From contig NC_061471.1 of the NCBI RefSeq assembly GCF_022581195.2, forward strand, positions 11,036,001 to 11,100,000: a stretch of DNA of 64,000 nt. The letters are read 5' to 3'. The notes beneath the pieces were generated by a model, which saw only the letters and a list, made by a program, of their open reading frames with translations, searched no databases and was not told the DNA's origin. Made by a program: the position numbers and the translations under genes. Position 1 is the first letter of the stretch. Each line of letters starts with the position of its first letter. The stretch is from Helicoverpa zea. Lineage: Eukaryota; Arthropoda; Insecta; Lepidoptera; Noctuidae. Below are positions 50,001 to 62,000 of the stretch, one piece after another.

Positions 50001-53000
50001 TTTTTTTACCAAATATATAAATTCTGAAATGCTTTATCCACAGGTCCTTGTCAAATTAATAGTGCTCAGTACTAGACACAGTCCACCATACTTACAAACT
50101 TACCAACCGGTGAAAATAAACCATAAAAACCTACAAACACATTTGCAACCACACCGTCAATTTCCTGAAACCATATCAAAACTGAACCTCACAGAATTTT
50201 CAGAAAAACACAGGCACCCTTTTTTCCTTGTATTTTTTTTCTCAAAGACATAAATAGCTTACCTGCAGCAACGAGTTTGTATAGACAGGGCACCTCCTGT
50301 CTTCCCACGGTGTTGGTGGCAGTGCATAGAACTGTGCCGAAGTCCAGGTCCGTGGTGGGGGTGTAGCGAAGAGTTGAGGTGTTCCCGAAGACCGTGTAGA
50401 GGCTGGTGGGAGAATATTGTGATGAGCGACGGGATATTTTTTAGGTGCTGTAGTATGTAAATTTGTGGATCGCTTCAAATAAGTGGAATGTGCTTTTGTC
50501 TGGATTGTTAACACCAAAAATGTAGTAGACAGGGATCAGCCACTAGGATATATTGGTACATTGGTACATTGGTATATAATATTTTGTTGAATAACTAATT
50601 GATGCATGAATAATGATCTATTCGCCATGATAAGGATGTAATTTTTCTGGATATCTGCTAATTACGTCGCTATGATTTACGATGCTGATAAGTTGTTGAT
50701 TTCTATTAAATAGCAGTCCATATTTATCCTTGTATTAACAGGAAAAAGCTTCAACCATTTACCCTCGACCTTTGACCACAATTCCTTTAAACCCGTAACA
50801 CCACACAGAACTGGCAATCAAGCGTATTCAAGTTCAGCTGTCAAACTGTGCAGTTCACAGAAATCGAGGCACAATGACAAAGTGTTAGTTCGCAAAATGC
50901 TGGGCTGTTAGGCGATACGCAGAGCAAAATGCTAGGGTGTTAGTACCAGGCTATCTGGAACGGGATACGAGTGTGCCTACCGCCTCGAATGACGAGTGTG
51001 ACGCTACACTAATTCCAAGTAGTAGATTCACCTCCATTGATACAATGAATACTGGGTAGCCTAAGTTTCAACTGAGTGTTCGAATGTACTCGGGTGCCGC
51101 CACTGTGTTTAGTTACAATTGAAAGCAATGATGAAGAAAGTTACACGAACGATAACAAGTAGTAGCTACTTATTAGATATTGATCAACTCGCTTTTCGCG
51201 GTTGGTCCGTATATGGATGACTAATATGATGACCATTTTCGTGACGAGTTCCTCCCTATTGCGGAAGGCACGTTTAATGTAGCTGCAAAGTTGTTCACCA
51301 GACATATAGATTACTTTATTGTAACACATCTCAATTGTTATAAAATGATCTTATTGTAGGGAAACTAAGTATCAAAATATTCATCCGTATCGCTGTCAGC
51401 TGGGATCGTGCCCAAAAGGCTGGCTGCATTGCCACGCTGGATGGCAATGCATATCCTTTGACCGAAGTATAGGCCAGCCCTTTGGTCACGAGTGGACTCC
51501 ACTAATCGCTTACTAATTTCTCGAAAGAGTCTGTGGGCACTTGGGCCCCATGGTCCCAGGGTTTCAACCCCAAACGGCTCAAAAATGCAATTGCCGGTGA
51601 GGTTTACATATTTGTGCCGCTTGAGGTTTTCCGCGGCTGCAGCAGCTGCACCGACACAGCTCGCCATACTGGGAAGGTGGGAAGGTGCAAGGGTATCGAC
51701 GCAGGTTGCGTCCCACACCAAAGACCTTCCCATCTTCCAAGGCATTATAGACATCCCGTCTGGTCTCTTGCCATCGTCGCGCGCCAAGCCTCTGGGTTCT
51801 AAAATGGCTGGCACTCCGGCGGTGACAAGAGCACGACGGATAATGTCATTTATGCTGGCGTGTCGTGCCATGCGGCCAGCACTTTTGCTACAGGAAAGAC
51901 CATGGTGTCCAAGGCGGTCCACAGATTCACCGCACTGGCAGCGATGCGGAGCCGCAGTGGGAGCGCCGAGGCGTAGGCATGTAGCGAGCCGGAATGTAGT
52001 GTCACCCAGCATGGTCCCAACGCTGGGTGACGGCAGTGCGTGAAGCCATAACCCTGACTCCCACTCTCCCACAGCCAGTAGGCGGGCACGCTCAGCAGTA
52101 TTGACAGATGTTTCAATTAATTTATTTCTCGTCAATCTGCAGAGCGGCTCGTCCCACTGTCTCTGGGAAGCCGGGTTGTCAGGGAAGGTTGACATATAGA
52201 TTGTAGATACATTGATACACATAAGTACACATGTTCCAAATTAGTATGCTGAACGAAACACAGCACAAAGTCCGACCAATGTATTGCCATCCAATCCGCG
52301 TCAAACGCACTGAGAAAGGCGCCAAAACCTAGTGCTTACCGACTGCACTAATTACTGTCCCAAATATGGCCGTATTAGTGACCAAAATACGGCCATATTA
52401 GTGACCGAAATACGGCTAAAGCCAGCCTATGTGGCCTATTAGCCGGCTTAAAGTTCAGCCAGTAAGCCGATTTACATTACTCACTATTTTATTTTGGTAC
52501 TTTATTTTTTAAGCTTGGTGAAGTTGTGATACTGCCAATGTTTGTTACATTTCGATTGCGGAAAACAGATGGCTCGATTTTTTAACGAATTACTCTGTCT
52601 TAAACACTTATAAATGCGATAGTTTGTAAGGATGTTTGTATTTATGTTTGTTACTCATTTACATTTAAACAATTTGACGGACTTCCACTATATAGCTGCT
52701 TGCTTTCAATATGCTTGGCAGTAATCATTAGCAAAAATATAGCTTATAAATATGACAACCTAATTCCGCTACTTTTTATAAATGTGCGTGAAGAAGTTTT
52801 TCGAAATGCGGGTGCAGCCGCGTGCGGTAGATATGGCAAGGAGTAATTTATAGTTTGTAACTCTGAAACGTAGTCTCAATTTTCGGAATAAACTAAGAGG
52901 ATTCCATAGTTCTAAGAAACCAATATTTTCAGTACTTACTCGGTTTCAACTTTTGCAGAACTTTCATTACGTAGGGTGGATCTCTTTGAGACTTAATAGT

Positions 53001-56000
53001 AGTTAATCATTTCAAATGAAATTCCTTTAGTTCTGAATTTATAGTAACATAGCTCAAAATTACTGAAATGAATTGTATTCAATGTTAATTTACTTTAATT
53101 AATATAATTTTTATATTATTTTTACACTGCATGATAGGGTGGGATCAATTTGGAACATCTTTGGCAGTCTTTACGGGTAATCAGAAAGTCTGACAACTAA
53201 TCTTATCAAGCTATATCGGGTTACTCAGGTAACCATATGGAGGGGGTCTGATAGGCAGTCTCTTTGTGTAAAAAAAATATAGAGGGAGGTAGAGATGGTA
53301 TGATGTAGAGATGAGATGGTAGGTTAGATACTCGGAAACTAGTGGGTAACTACACTGTTTACCTATTTTATTCATGTATTTCAGTGTTTTAGAAATCGCC
53401 TTTATATTTATAGCAACCGTGAAAATTGCAGCCATGCAATAAAATTGATATATCGGTAGAAAATTCTAACAAAAAAATTTAACCACTCGATCAAACTGTT
53501 GATCGTCAAACTCGGTTATTTGTTTGAAAATTGAATTACACATACCGTAGTTAAGTAATGAAATCTGTCTGCTGACAGGGCCAGTTTTTATCTAAAACTG
53601 ACACAAATGTTATATTTTTATTAACAGGTTTTTAGATAAAGCACGTTCGATATTTTTTTTATTTGCATATCATCATACCTTGACTGTGTATTTTTATTTA
53701 TTTAAATTTTATCTAGTCTGAAAATAACGTAGGGTAAATATGATCAAACAATTTTTTATTAAGGTGTCTATTGCACGTGTTTATTTATTTATCTTTATTG
53801 GCCAATCAACACTAAAAAAGTTTCAGGTATTGTCACTATTACAGAATCTATAGTCTAAACTCTGGACCTATACCCAACAAAATATAGTGAGTGAGTACAG
53901 CTGTCAAAGACATTTCTCAAAACACACTTCACAACAGTATTATCAAAGTGAGTGAAATGAAATTCTACAAAACTGTAATTCTCTATTTTCTGCTCTCACC
54001 TGGGCGATATCTCAGTCTGTTCCCCCGAACTGTTGAAGAACCAGCTGAAGTAGGTGGGGGGTGGTGAGGAGTCCACCATACACTGGAGCACCACTGTCTC
54101 CATCTTCAGCGCCCCGTAGACCTCACCCTCGTTTAATGTCTTGCACATTGGTGCATCTGTTTTAAAGAAAAATAAGTATAAGAGAGTTAGGTATAAGGGA
54201 CAATAAATACATGAACTGGGAATCTTAAAGTTTTAAGATTTTTTGAACGGCATTAAAATGGGGCCGACTATTTAGAATGACCACAGACAGACACAAAGAG
54301 CGATTTTAGAGCATCCTATTTTAAGCTAACGATATTGAAAATTCCGAATTTCTGTTCATCCATACGTGGTCACACTCGTTAAGCGGATGTTTTTCGGAGA
54401 ATTCATTAACCAAACTCTATTCTGCATAATTTAAATCTTAGTTACGTTATCTTCACAACCTTTCACATCGTACTCAATAAAGGAACCGGAATCAAAACAA
54501 TCAAATATGATCTCGCCAAGACAAACCTCGGGCTCCGTCTCAATTTAAATTAGGCGCTGCGTACACAGGCCGACAATTCTGGGCTGATTCACTACTCAAT
54601 CTGGTCGTAATCCCGATGGATTTGCTCGCAAACTGCCGCAAACAAAGTCCACAAAGACCACATCCATTTCATTTCGAATCTGGATTTCTTCCAGTTTTCC
54701 AACAAGTCAAAGCAATAATATAACATCACGTATGTTCCCCTAAGGAGATGATACAGTCCTACTTTCATACATACGGGTTTGGCACTCGATTTTTGGGATT
54801 TTCAGTCATCTAAGTTTCTGCTTCAATATCACACTTAATAGTACTATCACTCTTTTTATCGATGGCACAAAATGAGCAACGATTATGATTCCAATTTCAG
54901 ATAGGGTATTAAATACAAACAATGCTCATTTTTAAACAATATCAGTTTTCCAAAAGCTATTTTCATGAAAAATATAATTTGACATAAAATACATCTTTCT
55001 TTCAATTTATTGAGGCTATTACTAACAATGAAAAGATTAAATAGAAGTATGTGATCCAATAAGTAAAATAATTTATTTCTGAACATAATTTTAAAAGTAA
55101 TATGGAACAGACTGTTATACCGAACGTGACAGTAATACCAGTTTCGTTGATCAAATAATAAAAGGAGAAGGGAATGGCTCCATAGGTTCCTGGGCCCAGG
55201 TGTTAACTGAATCAAAGTAGCCTTATTTGTAAGAGGATATAATAACAAGGCTTCACTAAAAATTTGGTGAATTTTGGCTACCCAGAAACCAAGTTATCTG
55301 AATTATAGTAAAAGTTAGGTTATATTATAACATTGTATTTTTTATGTAATTTGCGAAATACTTCTGAATCACTTCGGTTGTGTAATGGTTTTATGCATGA
55401 AGCATGTGAAAGCCTAACCTGTTAGATCTTCGAGACATCACCCTACGCAGCGGCAACCGGCGCGTGCCCTGGACTTTGGCCGCGTTTCCACTGACGCGGA
55501 GCTGGGCGGAGAGGAGCGGAGAAGAGCGGTGAAAAGTGGTCAGTGTTTCCACTGAAGCGGAGCTGGGCGGAGAGGAGCGCAGCTGAGCGGAGAGGAGCGA
55601 TGAAGAGCGGTGAGTGGTCAGTGAGCGGAGCAGAGCGGAGTGGAGCATGCTTTTGGAATCGCGCATTTTTACAGACACACTGCACGCGAGTCACGCACCG
55701 CCCCGCTCCGCACCGCTCCGTACCGCCCCGCTGTCCTCCGCTCTGCACCCCAATGCTCGCTGTCCTCCGCTCTGCACCGCCTCGATGTATGAATATTCGC
55801 TCAGCTCTGCTCCACCCCGCTCGTACTGTTTCCATTGAAGCGGAGCGGAGATTTCAAGCATAATCATTGGTCAATTTGTGCACCGCTAAGCTCCTCTCCG
55901 CCCAGCTCCGCGTCAGTGGAAACGCGGCCTTTCGCTATAGTCGAAGACAAGTTTCTACTTGCAATTTCCTGTAACCTATAAGCAGCAGGAACCAACCTTT

Positions 56001-59000
56001 TAAAAACTAAAAAAGGGAGAAGGAAGTAAAATAAAACACCAATATACTTAATAATTAAACATGTATTATCATTCATCTTCAATTATTATTAGAATGTCAT
56101 CTAAAAATTGTGCAGGGGGTACGATATTTTCTTGGAATCTTGCCCAACTGAGATACCATATAATGCACATTACATGGGCACAGCAGCCTACAGTTCTTCT
56201 ACCTACAATACAATTACAATAATATGATAATATTGAATCTCGTCCTCTTCGACAGCTATCAACTAAAATATAAACAAAATATGTTTTGCGACTTATATGG
56301 CGGGATTGTATTCGGCCTCGCAATAACCAAGAAGTATTTGAAGCTGACAGCTGTCGAAGAAGGCTGCTGCTTACCTCCCTGCACACTTCTATTATAAACC
56401 CATCATTTCCCCGCAAATGTTCACCAAAATAGGACCGTGCCTGCTTTAATTGATATGTACCTAAGCATACAAGAATTAATTCATCATATGACAACTGGGG
56501 AAAATCATTTAAATTATCATTATGAATAGTTATTGTTTCAAAATCAGCCCTACGTCTATTATATTGGTTGTTAACAATAAAATCACCTAATATGTTATGT
56601 CTATTCATATTTAAATTAATCTGATTAATGATAGCCCCACAGTCTATTCTATCGGTTATGGGAGGGTGAAACCTATTTATGAGAGCAGCAGCCACCTTAA
56701 AATCTCTTATTAAACTTCTTGAGGCTGTATTAAAATAACATTGCCTGAATAATTTGAAATCTCTTTTAAACCTACCGTTCACAATCTCAACGACCCAACG
56801 GCAAATGGTGACTGCCCTCGATTTGTTTGCGTCAAGTGTTGACAGCTGTGTTTCACCCTGCGCCAAAGTAGCAGGCACGTATGTCCTATATCCACATTGG
56901 TTTAACAAAGGTAATGAATCTCGGAAACCCCTATCCAGTATAAATACATCACCATTTTGGAAAAAATCCTGGAGTGGGTTTCCACTTAAAAATTCATGTC
57001 TCATTATATCTGAGTCTGACGTGGTAGCTGGATAGGGGCCCAAAACATCAATGATGTAACCATCTGTGCACACCATTAAAAAAGGTTTGGTTAAGTTCCT
57101 ATATTTATGCAAACTGTATGTTTTTTTTTGATATAAATAATTAGAGCTTTTTTCAATATAACAGTAAGTTCCATCAAATATAGCGATGGGCCTAGAATCT
57201 CCTTCAAATAAAGCACTAGGAATGGCTAAGTTCCTTTCTTTTATTTGTTCTCTAGTGATGTGTTCTAAACCTAAGTGCCGAGGCACAAAATGTTCAGTTA
57301 ATATGTCACGGGCTTGACACAGCCACTTGGCTAAAGTTTTCTTAGATGTTTTAAATAATGTTGCTAATCTTTCATTTGAGTCCCCACTTCTTAATTTGAT
57401 AAGATAGGCTGCTAAAACTGAAGAACTATTACGAATTTCTATCAATTGTGGAACCTCATCAAATAATTGACGGAACTGAACTTTAGTAAACCCGATCCAG
57501 GTATGCACAACATGGTCGTCCATATTATCAATATTTTCAAAATTCAAAAACCTTTCTTTTGGGGTTTCTTTTAGTGTAAACATATCTTGGATATGTCTTG
57601 CAGTAAATGTTTGTAAATAATTACTCCTTAAACTATCAAGGAAGTCCCATGCCTCAATTACTAAATGTATATCACAAAGTCGATTATTTTGTGGTACATA
57701 ATATTTATGCTCATTAAGCAACATTTTTCTCGTTGCTAGAGGAACTCTATATCGTTCAGTTCTCTGGCAACCTTCTATGAAGCACCGTCGCTCTGTTTCA
57801 ACTGCCCGCATATAATCTGGCAATACAATTGTTGGTTCAGGGTGCTGTTGTACTGGTTCCACAATTGGGGCACTTGGTGAATGTAGTTCCACTGAGGGTT
57901 CATGCACATCATCATTACCTTGGTTTTGTTCTGGTTGAATGGAAACATTCTCAGGTTCGTGTAGAATGTTGTCATGATTTTCATCCAATTGTCCAACAGA
58001 AACACCAACTGATGATTGGGCTGGCGGTGGGTTACTTTGTGAGGAAGTCGAAGGACCTGTACTCATATGAACAGCAGCTCTGTCTGCTAATATCCAACAG
58101 GAATGGCATATACGACTTGCCTCGTCCACCTTCAAAAAAATAAAAATTCACTATTATACTATAATACAGTAGTCCAGATAGTAATAAAAAAAAATAACCC
58201 TAACCTAACCTGTGTCGGGTGCCCTTGTCTTTCAGTTAAGTGTTTTATTTTTATGATTTAGTGCTAGTTTTAAATCATGTTAGCTTTACAAATAAATGTT
58301 TTATTATTTTAACTAGCTGAACCTCACGGTTTCACTAGCATCTTTGTTTACTGCTCCGCTGCTATTGGATGTAGCGTAATGTTATGTAACCATTCTCAAT
58401 AAATAGGCTATCTAACAGACAAGATTTTTTAAAGTCGGACTAGTAGATTCTGAGATTAGTGCGTTGAACGCACCAAACAAACTCTTTCACTTTATAATAT
58501 TAGTATAGATATAGTTTAAATAATTTAAAATATAATACTAAACTATCTTACCGTTTGTGGTAGAATCCACTCTCTAATCACATTATATATCGCAGATTCA
58601 CGAGCAGAATCATTACGAAGAAGGTGGTTGAACCGCCGGGCTAAGAGTGAACGACCACAGCGGAGACATACGCTTGAATGGCCAACTTGGGTTGGTGCAT
58701 CAATCGCACGTCTTCCAAGAACCACATCTTGGGCCAAGTCCCAACATGCTTGGCATACAACGTTCTCACTGGTTACCTGAAATAACATAACCATTTAAAT
58801 CTTGTTCAACCCCTAGTGCATGTTCAATAATGTCGATGTCACAACCGAGACCGAAATTGATTTATCGGGACTCGAGGGTGACCTTCACTTTTTTTATAAG
58901 AGAAATGATCAAACTCCACATTCCACAGATTAAAATATATGTCTATTTAAAGGCACACAGCGGGCGCGGCGCGGCGGGACGGGACGGCGACGCGACGCTG

Positions 59001-62000
59001 AGCAGTTGTAATGTACTAGATACTATGGACGACTTCACACAGAGCGATAGTTACCGTCGCGACGAGCGGGACGGCTCTGTGTGAAGTCGTAGTCGTCTAG
59101 ATACTATGGACGACTTCACACAGAGCCGCCCCGCTCGACGCGACGGTAACTGTCGCTCTAGTACATTACAACTGCTCAGCGTCGCGTCGCCGTCCCGTCC
59201 CGCCGCGCCACGCCCGCTGTGTGAATAGACCATTACAACTGCTCAGCGTCGCGTCGCCGTCCCGTCCCGCCGCGCCGCGCCCGCTGTGTGCAGAGACCTT
59301 AAGCTAACTAATTGACTATTGATCTAATATAATACTGTCCAATAAACCGATAGATATGAAGTTAAAATGGCTTGCTAAAAGCACGATTTGAATATGTAAA
59401 AAATGGGTAAAAACTTACAGGCTGAGATGCACGCCACTGACGAATAACTGTTAAAATCGCCTCATCCTCCAAGACTTTTCTTCCAATAGAATTACTGCGA
59501 CCAAGCGCAATCGTACAATTCATACAGCGATCCATGTCGTCGATATCCAATCGATAGGCGTAACAGTTGTCCAAAATCGAGAGCCAGGTAATTCAGAGTA
59601 GCAAGATCCGTCGAAAAGCCAAGGTCGTGGGTTTAAATAGTAAAACCAGGAAAATATGTGCGCACTCAGAATGAAAGAAAACAAACGAGTGCATCTGTCA
59701 GTCAGTGACAGACGCATGCCACCAACAAGTGTTGCCGGAATAAAAATACAGTAGATTACTAGTAATTCAGGCATTTCAGGCATTATTTAATCGATTATTT
59801 AGTCTTATTATCTTAATTTAAGTTTTCTCTCTTCCTGGGTAGAATCCTGGTACCATATTTTGTGATTTTATTTAAAAAAATGTAACGGTTTTTTTAATAC
59901 ATATTTCAGGTAGTTAACTGCTGGGCCCAGAAGTCCCCTTCTCCTTTACTGAATCGACTGACCGAGCGAAGAGCTTTGTCATACCGAATTTAAGTTAGTA
60001 CAAAGTTTGTTCTATGATTTCATTGCTTATACTAGCTGTTTAAGTTTCTTGCTCAGTAGTTATAAGAAACGTTTCCTAAGAAATTCTCGGAATAGTAGTA
60101 GTTGTTTTTGTAAATAAAAAAGGCTAAAACTTTAGTTTTCTAACATTTTAACTAACTGGTCCGCCAACTGTTATATAGTCTATTTTTCTCACCTTATTAG
60201 TGTCCCTTACAAATTGTAAAAAATAGTTAACAATATGAGTCATCAAAAACCCCGTAGGCACTTAATAATTTTTAGACCCGTACGTTCATGCTATATGCCT
60301 CAATTCCTAGGCGATTACGAAAACTCTTAGTCTACTCACAATTAATCTGCAAGGACACTGGGTTGCTGGTGGCACTGCCTTCATTATTATAAGCGAGGCA
60401 GCTGTAGTCCCCAGCAGAAGCCCTGGTGACGCTTTGCAGCACCAGGCTCTGGTCGCTCAGGATGATGCCAGCGCTGGCGTTGTGGTGGATCTCTTGTACC
60501 TGAGGAGTTTGGACTTTATTGAGAGGATGTTAAGGTCTTAAATTGAACACTCCCTCAACGCTGCTAACACAAAGCGTGAGGAGCCATTTGATGATTCCCA
60601 TCAGAAAAAAAGGTCTTAAATTGAGAGCTGATGACGGTTGATATCGGGAAAAGTAAAGAATTTTTGTCCGTCGATAGCCCAAGAAAGGCTGTTGGCTCTG
60701 ATGATAATGTTAAATTAGAAAAGGTGAAAAACAAAATTTTTCGTCAAAATCAAAAACCGTAGCACTGAAGACTACATAATATGAAGTGCTTATTTAATTC
60801 GAACTAATTTTTGCTTCTTTTACCACATAAAATAAAGCTTAGTTATCTAATAGAAAGTAGATTAAGATAGGTATCTAAGTCACATGAAGTATGTAGGTAT
60901 TGGATTAAAACTTACCCCTTTATACCACGTTAGTTTCTTGGTCTTAGGGTTTGCTCTGACGCTGCACTCGAAGTACACGCCATCGCCTTCCTTGATATAG
61001 CTGGGGTTTAGGTTCGAACCTAGTTTCAGGGTCACTATTGGCACATCTGATAACAAACAGGATCAATGAATTACCTAAGGAAATCAATGTTTAATTTTTT
61101 TAGCTACTGATACCACTTTACCTGTCACTTATTTTTATGAAATAAAAATAATTACACTTTGGGGAATATAAAGATACCTTATAATTATACTTCAAAATGT
61201 ACCAGATTTATTCAATCACTCATTCAAAAGTTTTGACCTAAAACTTTGTCAAACAAACCTACAGACCAACATTCGCATTTCTAAAACAAAATTAGTATCC
61301 AAAGCAAGGAACGGAGAGTACTATCTACATAAAATTAAGGATATATCGATATACGTCATGACTGTCAAGTAGCGACCTGCCACGACTTGGCATGCAAAAG
61401 AGAACATCCAGGGTTATGGTTACTGAATCATGATTTATATCTTCAAACTGTGAATAGATACCAGACGTAAATAGATACCAAATTAATATTTATTGATGAT
61501 GTTAAATTTTGCAGTATTTTAGGATCATCTGTAAGTTTTTTTACCTAGTTTTTTGCCTTTCTAAATACATAGGCCACATAACACTGAGAGATTTTCAAAT
61601 CGGCCCTATGGGATCTGGGATTCGCGCATTAAGAAAAAAAACCCACTCTTCAGTTTCTTAATATGGGTAAGAGAATATATACTTTCCCTCCTTACATTAT
61701 TCTTACCTATATCTATAAAGAACGGTAAACTTATGCTACAATTATACATAGGGATTTGTAAATAATAAATATTTTAATACATAGAATAAGTAGATATTAC
61801 ATTAATTTAATAATTATTTTCAGCTTAAATATGGATTATAAATTTGAAATACATTTACCGCAGATTTTTTTGAAAAAGGGAGATACGGAAAATCTTCTTC
61901 TTCTATATTTGTGTAAATAAGGGGTTTACCATATATATTGCATTTACAAAAGCTACCTTCCATTTTGATATGATGATAAAATTTCATTCCTGGAAATCTT

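Larger units (their letters stand above)
50403..53999 (-). other. Adhesion receptor intron with truncated LINE
   Basis: 3.6-kb intron containing the 5'-truncated retrotransposon at 51313-52190 and a short repeat at 52355-52470; the rest is AT-rich with no recognisable gene. Confidence 0.6.
54157..60339 (-). other. Adhesion receptor intron hosting a transposase gene and MITEs
   Basis: A 6.2-kb intron. It holds an intact-looking DDE transposase gene (56069-59535), a GC-rich snap-back MITE (55478-55929), another inside the transposase's first intron (58941-59298), and a possible inverted pair at 55145-55215/59905-59965 that may bound the autonomous transposon. Confidence 0.7.

Noticed and set aside
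51492..52043. 183-codon plus-strand frame
   Set aside because: Antisense shadow of the retrotransposon endonuclease frame, which carries the recognisable motifs.
55443..55863. Several overlapping frames on both strands (up to 130 codons)
   Set aside because: They arise from the GC-rich repeats of the snap-back MITE; the same repeat is open in several frames.
56754..57035. 93-codon plus-strand frame
   Set aside because: Antisense to the transposase core exon.
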